Shown in pieces: positions 1 to 7,776 of a DNA stretch of 32,172 nucleotides. The notes under the pieces are model-generated. The model had not been told where the DNA came from and ran no database searches. It saw only the letters and a list, made by a program, of their open reading frames with translations. This stretch comes from Deltaproteobacteria bacterium (lineage in GTDB: Bacteria > Desulfobacterota > Deferrimicrobia > Deferrimicrobiales > Deferrimicrobiaceae). Made by a program: the position numbers and the translations under genes. Location: contig JACRIV010000037.1 of NCBI GenBank assembly GCA_016220005.1, forward strand, positions 1 through 32,172, given 5' to 3'. The number at the start of each line of letters is the position of its first letter. The first letter of the stretch is position 1.

Positions 1-605
1 CGGTTCGCATCCCTTTCCGAAAGCCCGGCCCCCCGGATGATCCGGAGCGCCGTCTCCCAGGTCGTAAAGTCCTCCGGGGAGTGCGAATCGGTATTGTACA
101 CCAGGCGGGCGCCGCAGTTCACAGCCAATCGAGCGACATGGCCGTTGGTCAGGGAATGGCCCCGCCGCGCGGTGATTTCGAGGAGCACGCCTTTCTTTCC
201 GGCAAGCCGGCCTTCCGCCTCGGTGATCAGGCCCGGGTGCGCCAGGATGTCCGCCCCTGCCTTGATGGCCGCCATGTTCGTCCCCTTCGGCACCGGCTCC
301 ACGATCGTCTCTCCATGGACGGTGACGACCCTCGCCCCTTTTTCCCTTGCCAGTGCGACGAGGGGGGCGATGAGCTTCGGGGGGACGTGGGTAATCTCGA
401 CGCCGGGATAGACCTTCGCCGCGACCTTTCCCCGGAGCTCGTCGCAGACGTGCGCCATACGCTCGATCACGTACTCGATGTTGGAGGGATCCGCATGGTC
501 GGTGATCGCCAGGTGCGTGTAGCCGGCGGAGATCGCCCGGGAAACGACCTCGGCGGGGATCAGCTCTCCGTCGCTGAAGGTGGAGTGCATGTGAAGGTCG
601 ATCAT
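1..605 (-). CDS. PHP-domain phosphoesterase, histidinol-phosphatase-like (3' end beyond window)
   Basis: About 201 N-terminal residues are visible; the frame stays open to base 1, so the gene continues outside, and for that reason it is missing from the ORF track. The metal-binding motifs of the PHP superfamily are in order: HMHSTFSDG at residue 5, ITDHAD near 33, a glutamate in PGVEITH, VHGE, AHPG, and NTDSHSPED near the visible end. PHP proteins hydrolyse phosphoesters with a two- or three-metal centre; the compact start and the SDSH-like motif fit the YcdX / histidinol-phosphatase-like group, but the substrate cannot be read from sequence. The ATG overlaps the stop of the upstream receiver gene in ATGA, and GGAAGGGGAAACGA precedes it, so it is probably translationally coupled as the last visible gene of the miaB operon. 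Confidence 0.85.
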   Translation of the reverse strand, partial: MIDLHMHSTFSDGELIPAEVVSRAISAGYTHLAITDHADPSNIEYVIERMAHVCDELRGKVAAKVYPGVEITHVPPKLIAPLVALAREKGARVVTVHGETIVEPVPKGTNMAAIKAGADILAHPGLITEAEGRLAGKKGVLLEITARRGHSLTNGHVARLAVNCGARLVYNTDSHSPEDFTTWETALRIIRGAGLSERDAN

Positions 606-2158
606 TTCGTTTCCCCTTCCAGGTATTGGCGCACGACGCGGGCGAGGGCGTCCCGGATCTCGCCGGGGGACAGCTGCTCCATCTCCTGGACCTTGAGGAA
701 GCATCCCAGCTTCTCGACGCGGTTCTGGAACAGCCGCAGGGTGTTCTCCCCCAGGCCGAAATTGGTGAAGGTCTTGCCCATCACCGCCAGCACCACCCGC
801 GCGTCCGCGCCGCGGGTGTAGTCGGACACCGCCAGCAGACCCTCCAGGGAGCTCGAAACCTCATCCTTCAGGAAGGCGATGATCCCCACGGGCCTGGGGG
901 CGATCGCGTACCAGATCGGGGAGGTGCTGCGCAGGTAGGGAAATGCGTAGAGGCAGAGGGAGCTGTCCTCCCCCAGGCGGATCTTCCCGAACATCCCGAG
1001 GGGGAATCCCTCCTTGCGGCGCAAAGCGAAGAACGCGCTGTCCACCTCGAACTCGCGGAACTGCCCGAGGGCCATGACCACACCCTCCAGAAGCGACGGA
1101 TCGGGGAGGAAGAGAACGATCCGCCCCATGGCGCCGTTGGCATATGTTCCTCTCTCCTCCATTCGGCTCCTCAGGCGGGCCAGGTCCTCGGGAGGGAGAA
1201 ACTCGCTCTTCACGGGGAGTTTCTCGAAAAGCCCGATCTTCAGGACTCCCCTCTTCTTGAGATGGAGCAGGGTCTCGTAAACCGGCAGGTCGGGGAAGCT
1301 GCAGTTGTTGACGATATCGTCCACGCGGCTGCAGAATTCCGCGAGAAGGAGGATTTCGCGGACCACCCCCCCCGCTCCCGCAAGCGACCTCGCATCCTTC
1401 ACGATCAGGACCGACTCGTTGGGCGCGGGCCGCTGGCTCCCGAGCTTGACGAGCTCGTCGAACTGCCGCATCCCCTCCAGGACCGCGTGCTGGCTCGGCG
1501 TGAAGATCGTGCGCCGGACCCCCACTTTCCCCGGGATGAACCGGAACTTCCCTTCTTTCAAGGGGATCAGGCGGAAGAGGGCCTTCTCTCCGACGATGTT
1601 CTGCGTGACCGCCGAGACGATCTCGCCCTTTTCGATATAGATCGAGCCCGACATCCCCTCTCCCTCGACCTGGATGATCCCGCTCTTCGAGTTCAACGAC
1701 AGCATCTGCCAGAGATCGGGGAGAAAGACCTGGGAGAGGTTCCCGCTGATCTCGGAATCGCCCGAAAACACCTCCGAGAGGGAGTCCTGGAACAGGGCTC
1801 GCTGGATCCGGAGGAAGACCTCCTCCTCGTGGAAGGGCTTGCGGATGAACTCGTCCACGCCGGGTCGGAACCCCGAAACGCTCTTCTCCTTCTCGCTCAG
1901 GAAGAAGATGGGAATCGCCTTCGTGTTCGGATTGGCGCGCAGGATCTGCACGAGCTTGTCCGGGGAAAGGACGGCGACCGAGAGGTCCAGGAGCAGGATG
2001 TCCGGCCGCCGGAGAAGAGTCTCGGCGAGCGCCTTGCTGCCGTCCGCCGCCTCGATCACCTCCATCCCCTTCTCCTTCAGGAAGTGGCTCAAGTTCTGGC
2101 GGGATTTTTCGGAAGGATCGGCGAGGAGGACGGTTTTCACCGCGGTGGTTGCTGGCAT
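602..2158 (-). CDS. Response regulator: receiver + DUF4388 (PATAN) + divergent GTPase-like C-terminus
   Basis: 518 residues. Residues 8-125 form a receiver domain with the phospho-acceptor Asp in LLLDLS and the conserved Lys in IRKPF. Residues about 140-225 match the DUF4388/PATAN type (SGNLSQVFLPDLWQML, then SGSIYIEKGEIV), common in multi-domain signalling proteins of delta-type bacteria. Residues about 240-340 contain a winged-helix-like stretch. From residue 344 the order of elements resembles the MglA / COG2229 small GTPases (FGKIRL, LCLYAFPYLRSTSPIW, GIIAFLKD), but the P-loop position reads FLPDPSLLEG and the NKxD position VMGKTF, so nucleotide binding is probably lost. No DNA-binding or enzymatic output is obvious. 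It lies 12 bp after the degenerate GGDEF gene and overlaps the PHP gene by 4 bp. The C-terminal assignment is by eye. Confidence 0.8.
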   Translation of the reverse strand: MPATTAVKTVLLADPSEKSRQNLSHFLKEKGMEVIEAADGSKALAETLLRRPDILLLDLSVAVLSPDKLVQILRANPNTKAIPIFFLSEKEKSVSGFRPGVDEFIRKPFHEEEVFLRIQRALFQDSLSEVFSGDSEISGNLSQVFLPDLWQMLSLNSKSGIIQVEGEGMSGSIYIEKGEIVSAVTQNIVGEKALFRLIPLKEGKFRFIPGKVGVRRTIFTPSQHAVLEGMRQFDELVKLGSQRPAPNESVLIVKDARSLAGAGGVVREILLLAEFCSRVDDIVNNCSFPDLPVYETLLHLKKRGVLKIGLFEKLPVKSEFLPPEDLARLRSRMEERGTYANGAMGRIVLFLPDPSLLEGVVMALGQFREFEVDSAFFALRRKEGFPLGMFGKIRLGEDSSLCLYAFPYLRSTSPIWYAIAPRPVGIIAFLKDEVSSSLEGLLAVSDYTRGADARVVLAVMGKTFTNFGLGENTLRLFQNRVEKLGCFLKVQEMEQLSPGEIRDALARVVRQYLEGETK

Positions 2159-2170
2159 GGCGGCCTCGGC

Positions 2171-4033
2171 CTAAAAGTTGCCCTGGAGGAGATACATTTC
2201 CTGGACCTTTTCCATCATCGACTCCACCAGCCACTCGTCCGCCGTGTTGAACCCGCAGACCTCCTCCTGCCGCCCCGTGGCGAACAGTCCGTAGGCGCCG
2301 TTCTCCTTCAGGAAGAGGACGAACTCCTTCTCTCTCAGGCGCTCGTCGTCGGCGGTCACATAGAGAAGGTTCTTCGCGTCGAACCGGGTGCTTCCGGACT
2401 GCCCGAGGATGTAGATGTTGCGCCCTCCGGGAGGGACGGCCCCGAAGGAGAGAAAGATCTGCTTGAAGATCTCCGGCCGGGGGCCCGCGGCGATCACGAG
2501 GCCGCGGGACTCGCCGTCGGAGACCACGTCCTGGGCGATCGACTCGACCATTCTCAGGAAGACCTCCCTCGGGATGGAGAAGTGCCCGTTCCTCCCGAGG
2601 TCCCGGCGGACGCGGGTGAAATAGGGGACGTCCTCTCCTTTCCGGAGGAGGTCGTAGTACTCGGGCTTCCCCACCAGGGTCTCGAAAGCGTCCCAGAACG
2701 ATTTCTCCATGAGTCGGAGCCGGTGGAGGGGGCTCTTCTGCTGCCTGACGTACTTGTCGTCCGCGACCCGGCAGAGCTCCATGAAGTCCTTCCCGTCCCG
2801 GGGATACGTGGCGGACATGAAGAAGGGCTGCAGGGAGTATTCGCTCCCGAGAAACTGGATCCCTCCGACTTCCTTCACCGCCTTTCTCAAGCGCCGGACC
2901 GCCAGCATCGACCCGAAATGGTCCGTCTCGGGGAGCACGATGCAGAACCTGTCGGGCTCGACCCGCGCGATGAGGTCCGAGTCCCGCAGCGCCTTCCGGA
3001 TCGAGTCGACCATCGCCGCCAGCGCGCCGACCACCATGCTCTCCCTGGTCTGCTCCATGAGGAACGCGAAGTTGTCGATCGCGAGGAAGATCAGGGAAAG
3101 GGGGCGGCGGAACCTGCCCGATTTGTACCGCTCCTTCTCGAAATAGTCGGCGAGAAAGGCGGCGGAATAGGCCCGCGTTTCCGGATCGCGCAGGGCGATC
3201 TTCTCCATCCGTATCAGGCGGTCGACGGTCTTCAGGGAGGAAGCTGCGTAATCGGCGATGATGCGGGCGATGTAACGGTCGCTTTCGCCGTAAGGCTTCC
3301 GGTCGATCCGCTCGCCCAGCTTGACGAGCCCGATCGGCTTCTCCTGGTGGATGAGCGGTATATAGAGGGACAAGGCCGGCTTGCCGGAGGGCGGCGCGAG
3401 CTCTTCGGGCGACGAGGAGACGGGAAACGGCTTCGCCTTCCAGATCGAATCGGCCCACTCGGTCTGGGAGAGGAAGAACCGCGAACCCTCCCTGTCGATG
3501 CTGATGACCCCCCTCACCGAGGCGATCATCATCTCATCGGGGTCCGTGGGCGAGGAAAGCCAGATGACGCAGCTTTCCGCCCCCAGCTCGCGGACGAAGG
3601 TGTCGGTGATCTGGGCGAGAAGCTTGTCCTCGTCCTGCGAGGTCATGATCTTGAGGCACTGCTGGTAGAGCGAGGCGAGGGAATAATACTCGAGGCTTTC
3701 CGACAGAAGCCGCCCGGTGAGCGTGGGAGCGCCGTTGTCCTCCGGGTCGGCCCAGATGACCCATCGCGCGACTTCCCGGAGGGGCGGGTCCCCTCGGAAG
3801 AACAGGATCGGCGGACCGCTCTTCCCTTCCCTCCTAAGGACTTCCATGATCTCGGGCTGCGCGGTATCGATCGAGGCGACGATGGCGCTGTATGCGGACG
3901 GATCGGTCAGGTTGCCGGTCAGCGCGGATGGAGAGCGGAAATCGAACTCTACCGGATGCTCATAGACCACGAGCCGGAGCTCCCGTCCGTCCCCGGCGTC
4001 TTCCTGCAAGACCAGTATGCGTGCTACCCTCAT
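2171..4033 (-). CDS. GAF + degenerate GGDEF signalling protein
   Basis: 620 residues with no signal peptide or membrane segment, so probably cytoplasmic. Residues 1-110 look like a divergent receiver fold (RILVLQEDAG at the start, PPILFFRGD near 75) without a clear phospho-acceptor. Residues about 115-270 fit a GAF sensor (CLKIMTSQDEDKLLAQI, then LYIPLIHQEKPIGLVKLGE). Residues about 280-435 fit a GGDEF fold, with the metal-site Asp in LAIDNF, but the signature position reads EPDRF instead of GGDEF. The catalytic Glu is lost, so cyclase activity is unlikely. The last 180 residues contain a domain I do not recognise. It sits 11 bp after the nuclease gene and 12 bp before the receiver-DUF4388 gene, suggesting that the two act together. 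The upstream ribosome-binding site is weak. Confidence 0.75.
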   Translation of the reverse strand: MRVARILVLQEDAGDGRELRLVVYEHPVEFDFRSPSALTGNLTDPSAYSAIVASIDTAQPEIMEVLRREGKSGPPILFFRGDPPLREVARWVIWADPEDNGAPTLTGRLLSESLEYYSLASLYQQCLKIMTSQDEDKLLAQITDTFVRELGAESCVIWLSSPTDPDEMMIASVRGVISIDREGSRFFLSQTEWADSIWKAKPFPVSSSPEELAPPSGKPALSLYIPLIHQEKPIGLVKLGERIDRKPYGESDRYIARIIADYAASSLKTVDRLIRMEKIALRDPETRAYSAAFLADYFEKERYKSGRFRRPLSLIFLAIDNFAFLMEQTRESMVVGALAAMVDSIRKALRDSDLIARVEPDRFCIVLPETDHFGSMLAVRRLRKAVKEVGGIQFLGSEYSLQPFFMSATYPRDGKDFMELCRVADDKYVRQQKSPLHRLRLMEKSFWDAFETLVGKPEYYDLLRKGEDVPYFTRVRRDLGRNGHFSIPREVFLRMVESIAQDVVSDGESRGLVIAAGPRPEIFKQIFLSFGAVPPGGRNIYILGQSGSTRFDAKNLLYVTADDERLREKEFVLFLKENGAYGLFATGRQEEVCGFNTADEWLVESMMEKVQEMYLLQGNF

Positions 4034-4044
4034 GAACCGGGCGG

Positions 4045-4533
4045 CTACATCTTGTACTTGCTGAAGTCTTCAGGGTCCATCTTCTCGAGCAGTTCGGTCC
4101 ACTTGTCCTTCTCCGGGCCGGACCCTGAAGCCGCATCGACCCGGACGGCTTTTTCGATCACCGCGTCGTGGACCATGATGGGGGCGCCGAGGCGAAGCGC
4201 GATGGCGATCGCGTCGCTTGGCCGCGAGTCGATCGCGAGCGTCTTCCCTCCCGCCTCGAGGTGAAGGAGCGCATAATACGTGTTGTCCTTGATGTCCGTC
4301 ACCTCGATCCGGAGGAGCTTCACGCCGAGCTGGTCGATCACGCTCTTGAAAAGGTCGTGGGTCATCGGCCGGGGAAGCTTGACCTTTTCGAGACCCACCG
4401 CGATGGCGTTGGCCTCGAGGATGCCGATCCAGATGGGGAGGATGTTCTTGTTCTCCACATCCCGCAGTATGACGATCGGCGACTGGGTCGCCGGGTCGAT
4501 CGTGATGCCCACGACCTGCATTTCCTTAGTCAT
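4045..4533 (-). CDS. Bifunctional nuclease family protein (DUF151/BFN)
   Basis: 162 residues from the chosen start. The BFN/DUF151 fold is recognisable from MQVVGITIDP, ILRDVENKNILPIWIG, the invariant-looking EANAIA segment, PMTHDLF, and the SRPSDAIAIALR motif near residue 110. Family members are small proteins often found next to tRNA-modification or stress genes; some have RNase/DNase activity in vitro, but the cellular role is unsettled. The ORF track starts at 4551 (MRKEASM); I prefer the ATG at 4533 because GGAAGGAGG lies just upstream of it and conserved sequence begins at once. The start lies inside the last codons of miaB (8-bp overlap), which indicates translational coupling. The C-terminal 30 residues are a charged tail not needed for the fold. 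Confidence 0.88.
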   Translation of the reverse strand: MTKEMQVVGITIDPATQSPIVILRDVENKNILPIWIGILEANAIAVGLEKVKLPRPMTHDLFKSVIDQLGVKLLRIEVTDIKDNTYYALLHLEAGGKTLAIDSRPSDAIAIALRLGAPIMVHDAVIEKAVRVDAASGSGPEKDKWTELLEKMDPEDFSKYKM

Positions 4534-5848
4534 GGAGGCCTCCTTCCGCACCCGAAAGCGAGTGGGCCCCGGCGGACCGGATGCGCACCAGGCGGAACGG
4601 CTCCTGTCGGGCTGCGTCTGGGGAAAAGTTCACGACTTTGTAGCACCGCGTTCTTCCGGAAAGCCGTGCGGAATCCCTGGCGCTCGCCCCTTCCACGAGG
4701 ACCTCCATTTCCTCCCCCACGCAGGCGGCCAGGCGCATGCGAGTATGCCGGTCCTGAAGAGACTGGAGGCGGTAGAGCCGTTCGCTTGCCGTCTCCGCCG
4801 GGACGATGGAGGCCATGGCCGCGGCGCGTGTCCCCGGCCGGGGAGAGAACCGGAAGGAGAAACAGGAATCGTACCGCACCTCCTCCATGACGGAGAGGGT
4901 GTTCCGAAAGTCGGCTTCCTCCTCGCCGGGGAAACCCACGATGAAATCCGAGGAGAAGGCGATCCCCGGCCTCGCCCGTCGGAGCGCATGGACCTTCTTC
5001 AGGTATTCCTCCCGTGTGTACCCCCGCCCCATCGCGGACAGGATCCGATCGGATCCCGCCTGGATCGGGAGGTGGATGTGGGGGCAAAGCGTCGCGACCT
5101 CCTCGAAGAGCCCGATCGTCTCCGAGTCGAGGTCCCTCGCGTGGACGGTGAGGAAGCGGATCCGGGCGATCCCGGGAACGCGGGCGATCCGGCGCAGCAG
5201 AGCGGAAAAGGAGATCTCGCCTTCCTTCTTTCCGTAGGAGTTGACGTTCTGGCCGAGGAGGATCACCTCGCGCACGCCGCGGTCCGCAAGGGATCGTATT
5301 TCGTCCAGGATTTCCGCCGACGGCCGGCTGATCTCCCTGCCGCGGACGTAAGGGACGATGCAGTAGGCGCAATAGTTGTCGCACCCCTGCATGATCGTGA
5401 CCATCGCGCTCGCAGCGCCTTCCGCCAGGTACGGGAGCACGTCCCAGTGGCTCGTGTCTCCGGTGAAATCCACCTCGACGGAGGGCCTTCGCTCCTCCGC
5501 CCTCCGGACGAGCTCCGGCAGGCGCGCGATGTTGTGGGTGCCGAACACGATATCGACATGGGGTGCTTTATCCGATAAGGATGTCCCCTTTTGCTGCGCC
5601 AGGCAGCCGCCGACGGCCACGAGCCTCCCTCCGCGCGCCTTCTTCCACCGACGAAGGTGGCCAAGAGCGCTCCTGAACTTCTGGTCCGCCTTCTCACGGA
5701 TGACGCACGTGTTGAGCAGGACGAGATCGGCGTCCGCGATCGATCCGGTGGCCCTGTAATCGACCGCTTCCAGAAGGGAAAGCATCCGCGCCGAGTCCAC
5801 CGCGTTCATCTGGCAGCCGAACGTCTCGATGTATACGCGTTTCGACAT
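4526..5848 (-). CDS. miaB: MiaB, tRNA-2-methylthio-N6-dimethylallyladenosine synthase
   Basis: 440 residues, the family's normal length. This radical-SAM methylthiotransferase adds a 2-methylthio group to i6A37 in tRNAs that read UNN codons. The N-terminal UPF0004 domain supplies the auxiliary [4Fe-4S] ligands C12 (ETFGCQMN), C48 (LNTCVIREKA) and C82 (VGGCLAQ). The radical-SAM ligands are C156, C160 and C163 in QGCDNYCAYC, followed by VPYVRGRE, which marks MiaB rather than MtaB or RimO. A C-terminal TRAM-like region ends the protein. The usual FLTSHP motif reads FLTVHA here. The start is fixed by the conserved first residues (RVYIETFGCQMN). No Shine-Dalgarno precedes the ATG, and a promoter -10 box ends only 8 bp upstream. 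It is the first gene of a five-gene run. Confidence 0.95.
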   Translation of the reverse strand: MSKRVYIETFGCQMNAVDSARMLSLLEAVDYRATGSIADADLVLLNTCVIREKADQKFRSALGHLRRWKKARGGRLVAVGGCLAQQKGTSLSDKAPHVDIVFGTHNIARLPELVRRAEERRPSVEVDFTGDTSHWDVLPYLAEGAASAMVTIMQGCDNYCAYCIVPYVRGREISRPSAEILDEIRSLADRGVREVILLGQNVNSYGKKEGEISFSALLRRIARVPGIARIRFLTVHARDLDSETIGLFEEVATLCPHIHLPIQAGSDRILSAMGRGYTREEYLKKVHALRRARPGIAFSSDFIVGFPGEEEADFRNTLSVMEEVRYDSCFSFRFSPRPGTRAAAMASIVPAETASERLYRLQSLQDRHTRMRLAACVGEEMEVLVEGASARDSARLSGRTRCYKVVNFSPDAARQEPFRLVRIRSAGAHSLSGAEGGLHD

Positions 5849-5856
5849 AGGATTTT

Positions 5857-5884
5857 ATTATAACATCCGGGAAAGGCTATTCAA
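5857..5884 (-). promoter_or_regulatory. Sigma70-like promoter of the miaB operon, almost no leader
   Basis: On the minus strand TTGAAT (5884-5879), a 16-bp spacer and a perfect TATAAT (5862-5857) stand in an otherwise GC-rich gap. Only AAAATCCT separates the -10 from the miaB ATG, which puts transcription start within about two bases of the A of the ATG. The box match is seen directly; use as a promoter and leaderless translation are inferred. Confidence 0.7.
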
Positions 5885-5918
5885 TGAGGGCGCCTGACCG
5901 GAAGACCATCGTCTGGAT

Positions 5919-5944
5919 GGAGCCAAAGCATGGGCGCTTGCTCC
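5919..5944 (-). other. Imperfect hairpin after the CoA-transferase genes
   Basis: GGAGC and GCTCC flank a 16-base centre with four further pairs after two one-base bulges. It lies about 43 bp after the end of the CoA-transferase beta gene and before the miaB promoter, where the 15-kb operon should end. No T-run follows, so it is not a standard intrinsic terminator. The rest of the 138-bp gap shows nothing else clear. Confidence 0.3.
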
Positions 5945-5986
5945 AAGACAGGTGTTCCGGCGGAGCGAGAATCAAAAATGAGGCTC

Positions 5987-6793
5987 TCAGGCGATGGCGG
6001 TCATCTTTTCGCCCCGGATGATGATCCGGGAAGGGTCGATCTCGTCCCGCAGGAGGCGCAGCTCGTCCTCCGTCGGCGGGTGGATTTCCGTGACGGTCTC
6101 CGCGATCAGCGGCCTGAACGCCATGTCCCTGGTAACTTCCTCGACCGAGAAACCCCGAAGGACCGACAGGAGAGTCATCTCCTTCGTGCGTTCGTCGAAG
6201 CCGAAGAGCGCCCTCGAGGTGACGACCCGGTAAGGGCCGGTGTTCCTCGGCAGGCCGGCCGCCTCCCGCGCGCCGGGGCCGCTCAGGTAGCCGGGAGAGG
6301 TGATGAATTCGACCTTGGGGACGAAGCGGCGCCCCTCGTGCTTGATGACGATGATCGTCCTCCAGCAATGGGAGGCTACCTGGTTTCCGCCGCCGCTGCC
6401 CGCGAACCGCCTTTCCGGATTCTCGAAGGTTCCGCCCAGGTAGGTGGAGTTGATGTTGCCATACGGGTCGACCTGGAGCGCACCGAGCATCCCGTAGTCC
6501 ATGTATCCCGCGGCGGAATAGGAAAACGCCCAGTTCATGTTCAGCCATTGCAGGGACCGGAACGTGTTCTGCGGCCCCCCCATGGTTCCTCTCACGAACG
6601 GAAGGACCGACTGCGGGCCGATCGCGCCGAACTCGAAGAGCTGGATCACGTTGGGGACGTAGAGCTTCTGGGCGAGGATGGCGACGATCTGCGGGATCCC
6701 CCACCCCACGAAGATCGACTTCCCGTCCTCGAGGAGTCGCGCCGCCTGCGCGATCATGAACTCCGTGTCGGTGAACTCTACGGTACGCGGCAT
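5987..6793 (-). CDS. CoA-transferase, beta subunit (glutaconate CoA-transferase / GctB type)
   Basis: 268 residues, a class I CoA-transferase beta chain that works with the alpha chain encoded 11 bp upstream. The reaction passes CoA between carboxylic acids through a glutamyl-CoA thioester. A glutamate at position 54 in LFEFGAIGP matches the position of the catalytic Glu54 of Acidaminococcus GctB. This argues for a real transferase, unlike the IpdAB branch, which lacks that residue. Other family features are FVGWGIPQ near 28, a glycine-rich stretch around 75-110, and GGTFENPERRFAGSGGG near 130. GGGAGGG lies upstream of the ATG. As the last gene of the acyl-CoA operon it could activate isobutyrate, butyrate or a dicarboxylate, with acetyl-CoA or succinyl-CoA as donor; the substrate is not determined. 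Confidence 0.85.
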   Translation of the reverse strand: MPRTVEFTDTEFMIAQAARLLEDGKSIFVGWGIPQIVAILAQKLYVPNVIQLFEFGAIGPQSVLPFVRGTMGGPQNTFRSLQWLNMNWAFSYSAAGYMDYGMLGALQVDPYGNINSTYLGGTFENPERRFAGSGGGNQVASHCWRTIIVIKHEGRRFVPKVEFITSPGYLSGPGAREAAGLPRNTGPYRVVTSRALFGFDERTKEMTLLSVLRGFSVEEVTRDMAFRPLIAETVTEIHPPTEDELRLLRDEIDPSRIIIRGEKMTAIA

Positions 6794-6804
6794 CGCTTCC
6801 CTCC

Positions 6805-7776
6805 CTACCGATACCCCTCGATAATCGTGGCCCGGCTGCGGAGCTCCTTCATCTTTGCCGCGCCGACCCTCTTGTCGAGGAACTCCTCGTGGTCGGCGAC
6901 GCCGTAGATATTCTCTTCGAGATATTCCTGCATGCGCTCATCGTTCCGGATAGCATTCAGCCGGTCCACGTGCTCGAGGTCGATCTCGTACCGCGCCGGC
7001 ATCGCCCCCGGGTAGGCGCCGAACGGCGCGTGTACCACGGCGTCGACGAGGAAATAGGGGATCGTCGTGCGCATGGGGTCCTTGCGGAATTCGTCGGGAC
7101 TGACGATCTCTTCCGCCGACACGATGACCCTGTGGGATGCCATGGCGGCCTCGAGGGCGAAGAGGTTCGTCCCGAAGATGCGCGCGTCCCCGCGGACGTC
7201 CGCCTGGTGGACGTGGATGAACGCGACGTCCGGATTGAGGGCGGGGACGAGGCACACCGGCTGCCGCGTGTACGGGTCTTCGATCACCTTCGCCGCGGAG
7301 ACGGCGAGGTTGTCGGTGCCCAGGAGATCCCGTGTGGGCAGGAAGGAGACCCCCCGCGCCCCGGCGAGGATCCTCGAGGCCAGCCCCCCGTTGGTCCACT
7401 CATAGACCTTTACGCGTCCCTCGCATACCGCCTGCCCGATGTAGTTGCCGTATCCCAGGAACCCGACGTCGATGCGGGATGCGCACCCCGCCCCGGTGAG
7501 CAGGGCCGATTCGTGGAGCGTGAATTCCGCTCCGATCCAGAGGTCACGCTTCTTCTGCCGGATCACCTCCCGGATGAGGGACTGGGGGCCTCGCGTCAGG
7601 CTGGAGAAGTCGTAGACGATATAATCCCCGTCGCCGACGAAGCGGGACACCGCTTCTTTGGCGGAGCAGAGCTTGTCCGTCGGGTTCCGGCTCTTCCTGT
7701 CCCGGACGAACTCCCGGAATTCGTCCGGGTGCTCGAAACGGTACTCGACCTTCCCCTCTTTTCTGATCCGGCTCAC
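6805..7776 (-). CDS. CoA-transferase, alpha subunit (GctA type)
   Basis: 323 residues, the usual length of GctA-like alpha chains. Visible family features are the early VSRFVGDGDYIVYDFSS segment, LWIGAEFTLHESALLTGAG near 80-100, the GFLGYGNYIGQA stretch, LPTRDLLGTDN near 145, and PDVAFIHVHQADVRGDARI near 180-195, typical of the CoA-binding half. The C-terminus is an Arg/Glu-rich helix region. It starts with GTG inside GTGA, sharing bases with the stop of meaB, and AAGGGAAGAAGAA precedes it. The beta gene follows after 11 bp, so the two chains are probably made in equal amounts. Context ties it to the mutase / beta-oxidation operon, where a transferase spares ATP during substrate activation. 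Confidence 0.85.
   Translation of the reverse strand: MSRIRKEGKVEYRFEHPDEFREFVRDRKSRNPTDKLCSAKEAVSRFVGDGDYIVYDFSSLTRGPQSLIREVIRQKKRDLWIGAEFTLHESALLTGAGCASRIDVGFLGYGNYIGQAVCEGRVKVYEWTNGGLASRILAGARGVSFLPTRDLLGTDNLAVSAAKVIEDPYTRQPVCLVPALNPDVAFIHVHQADVRGDARIFGTNLFALEAAMASHRVIVSAEEIVSPDEFRKDPMRTTIPYFLVDAVVHAPFGAYPGAMPARYEIDLEHVDRLNAIRNDERMQEYLEENIYGVADHEEFLDKRVGAAKMKELRSRATIIEGYR

Noticed and set aside
861-3458. 865-residue minus-strand ORF
   Set aside because: It runs through two convincing genes in another frame, is Arg/Pro/Gly-rich, and has no family motif.
626-4264. 1212-residue plus-strand ORF
   Set aside because: It is antisense to two recognisable signalling genes and part of the nuclease gene; its composition (Asp, Glu, Arg, Pro, Gly-rich, no domain) is the usual mirror image of GC-rich codons.
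5877-6704. 275-residue minus-strand ORF crossing the miaB promoter
   Set aside because: It overlaps the CoA-transferase beta gene in another frame and its composition is shadow-like.
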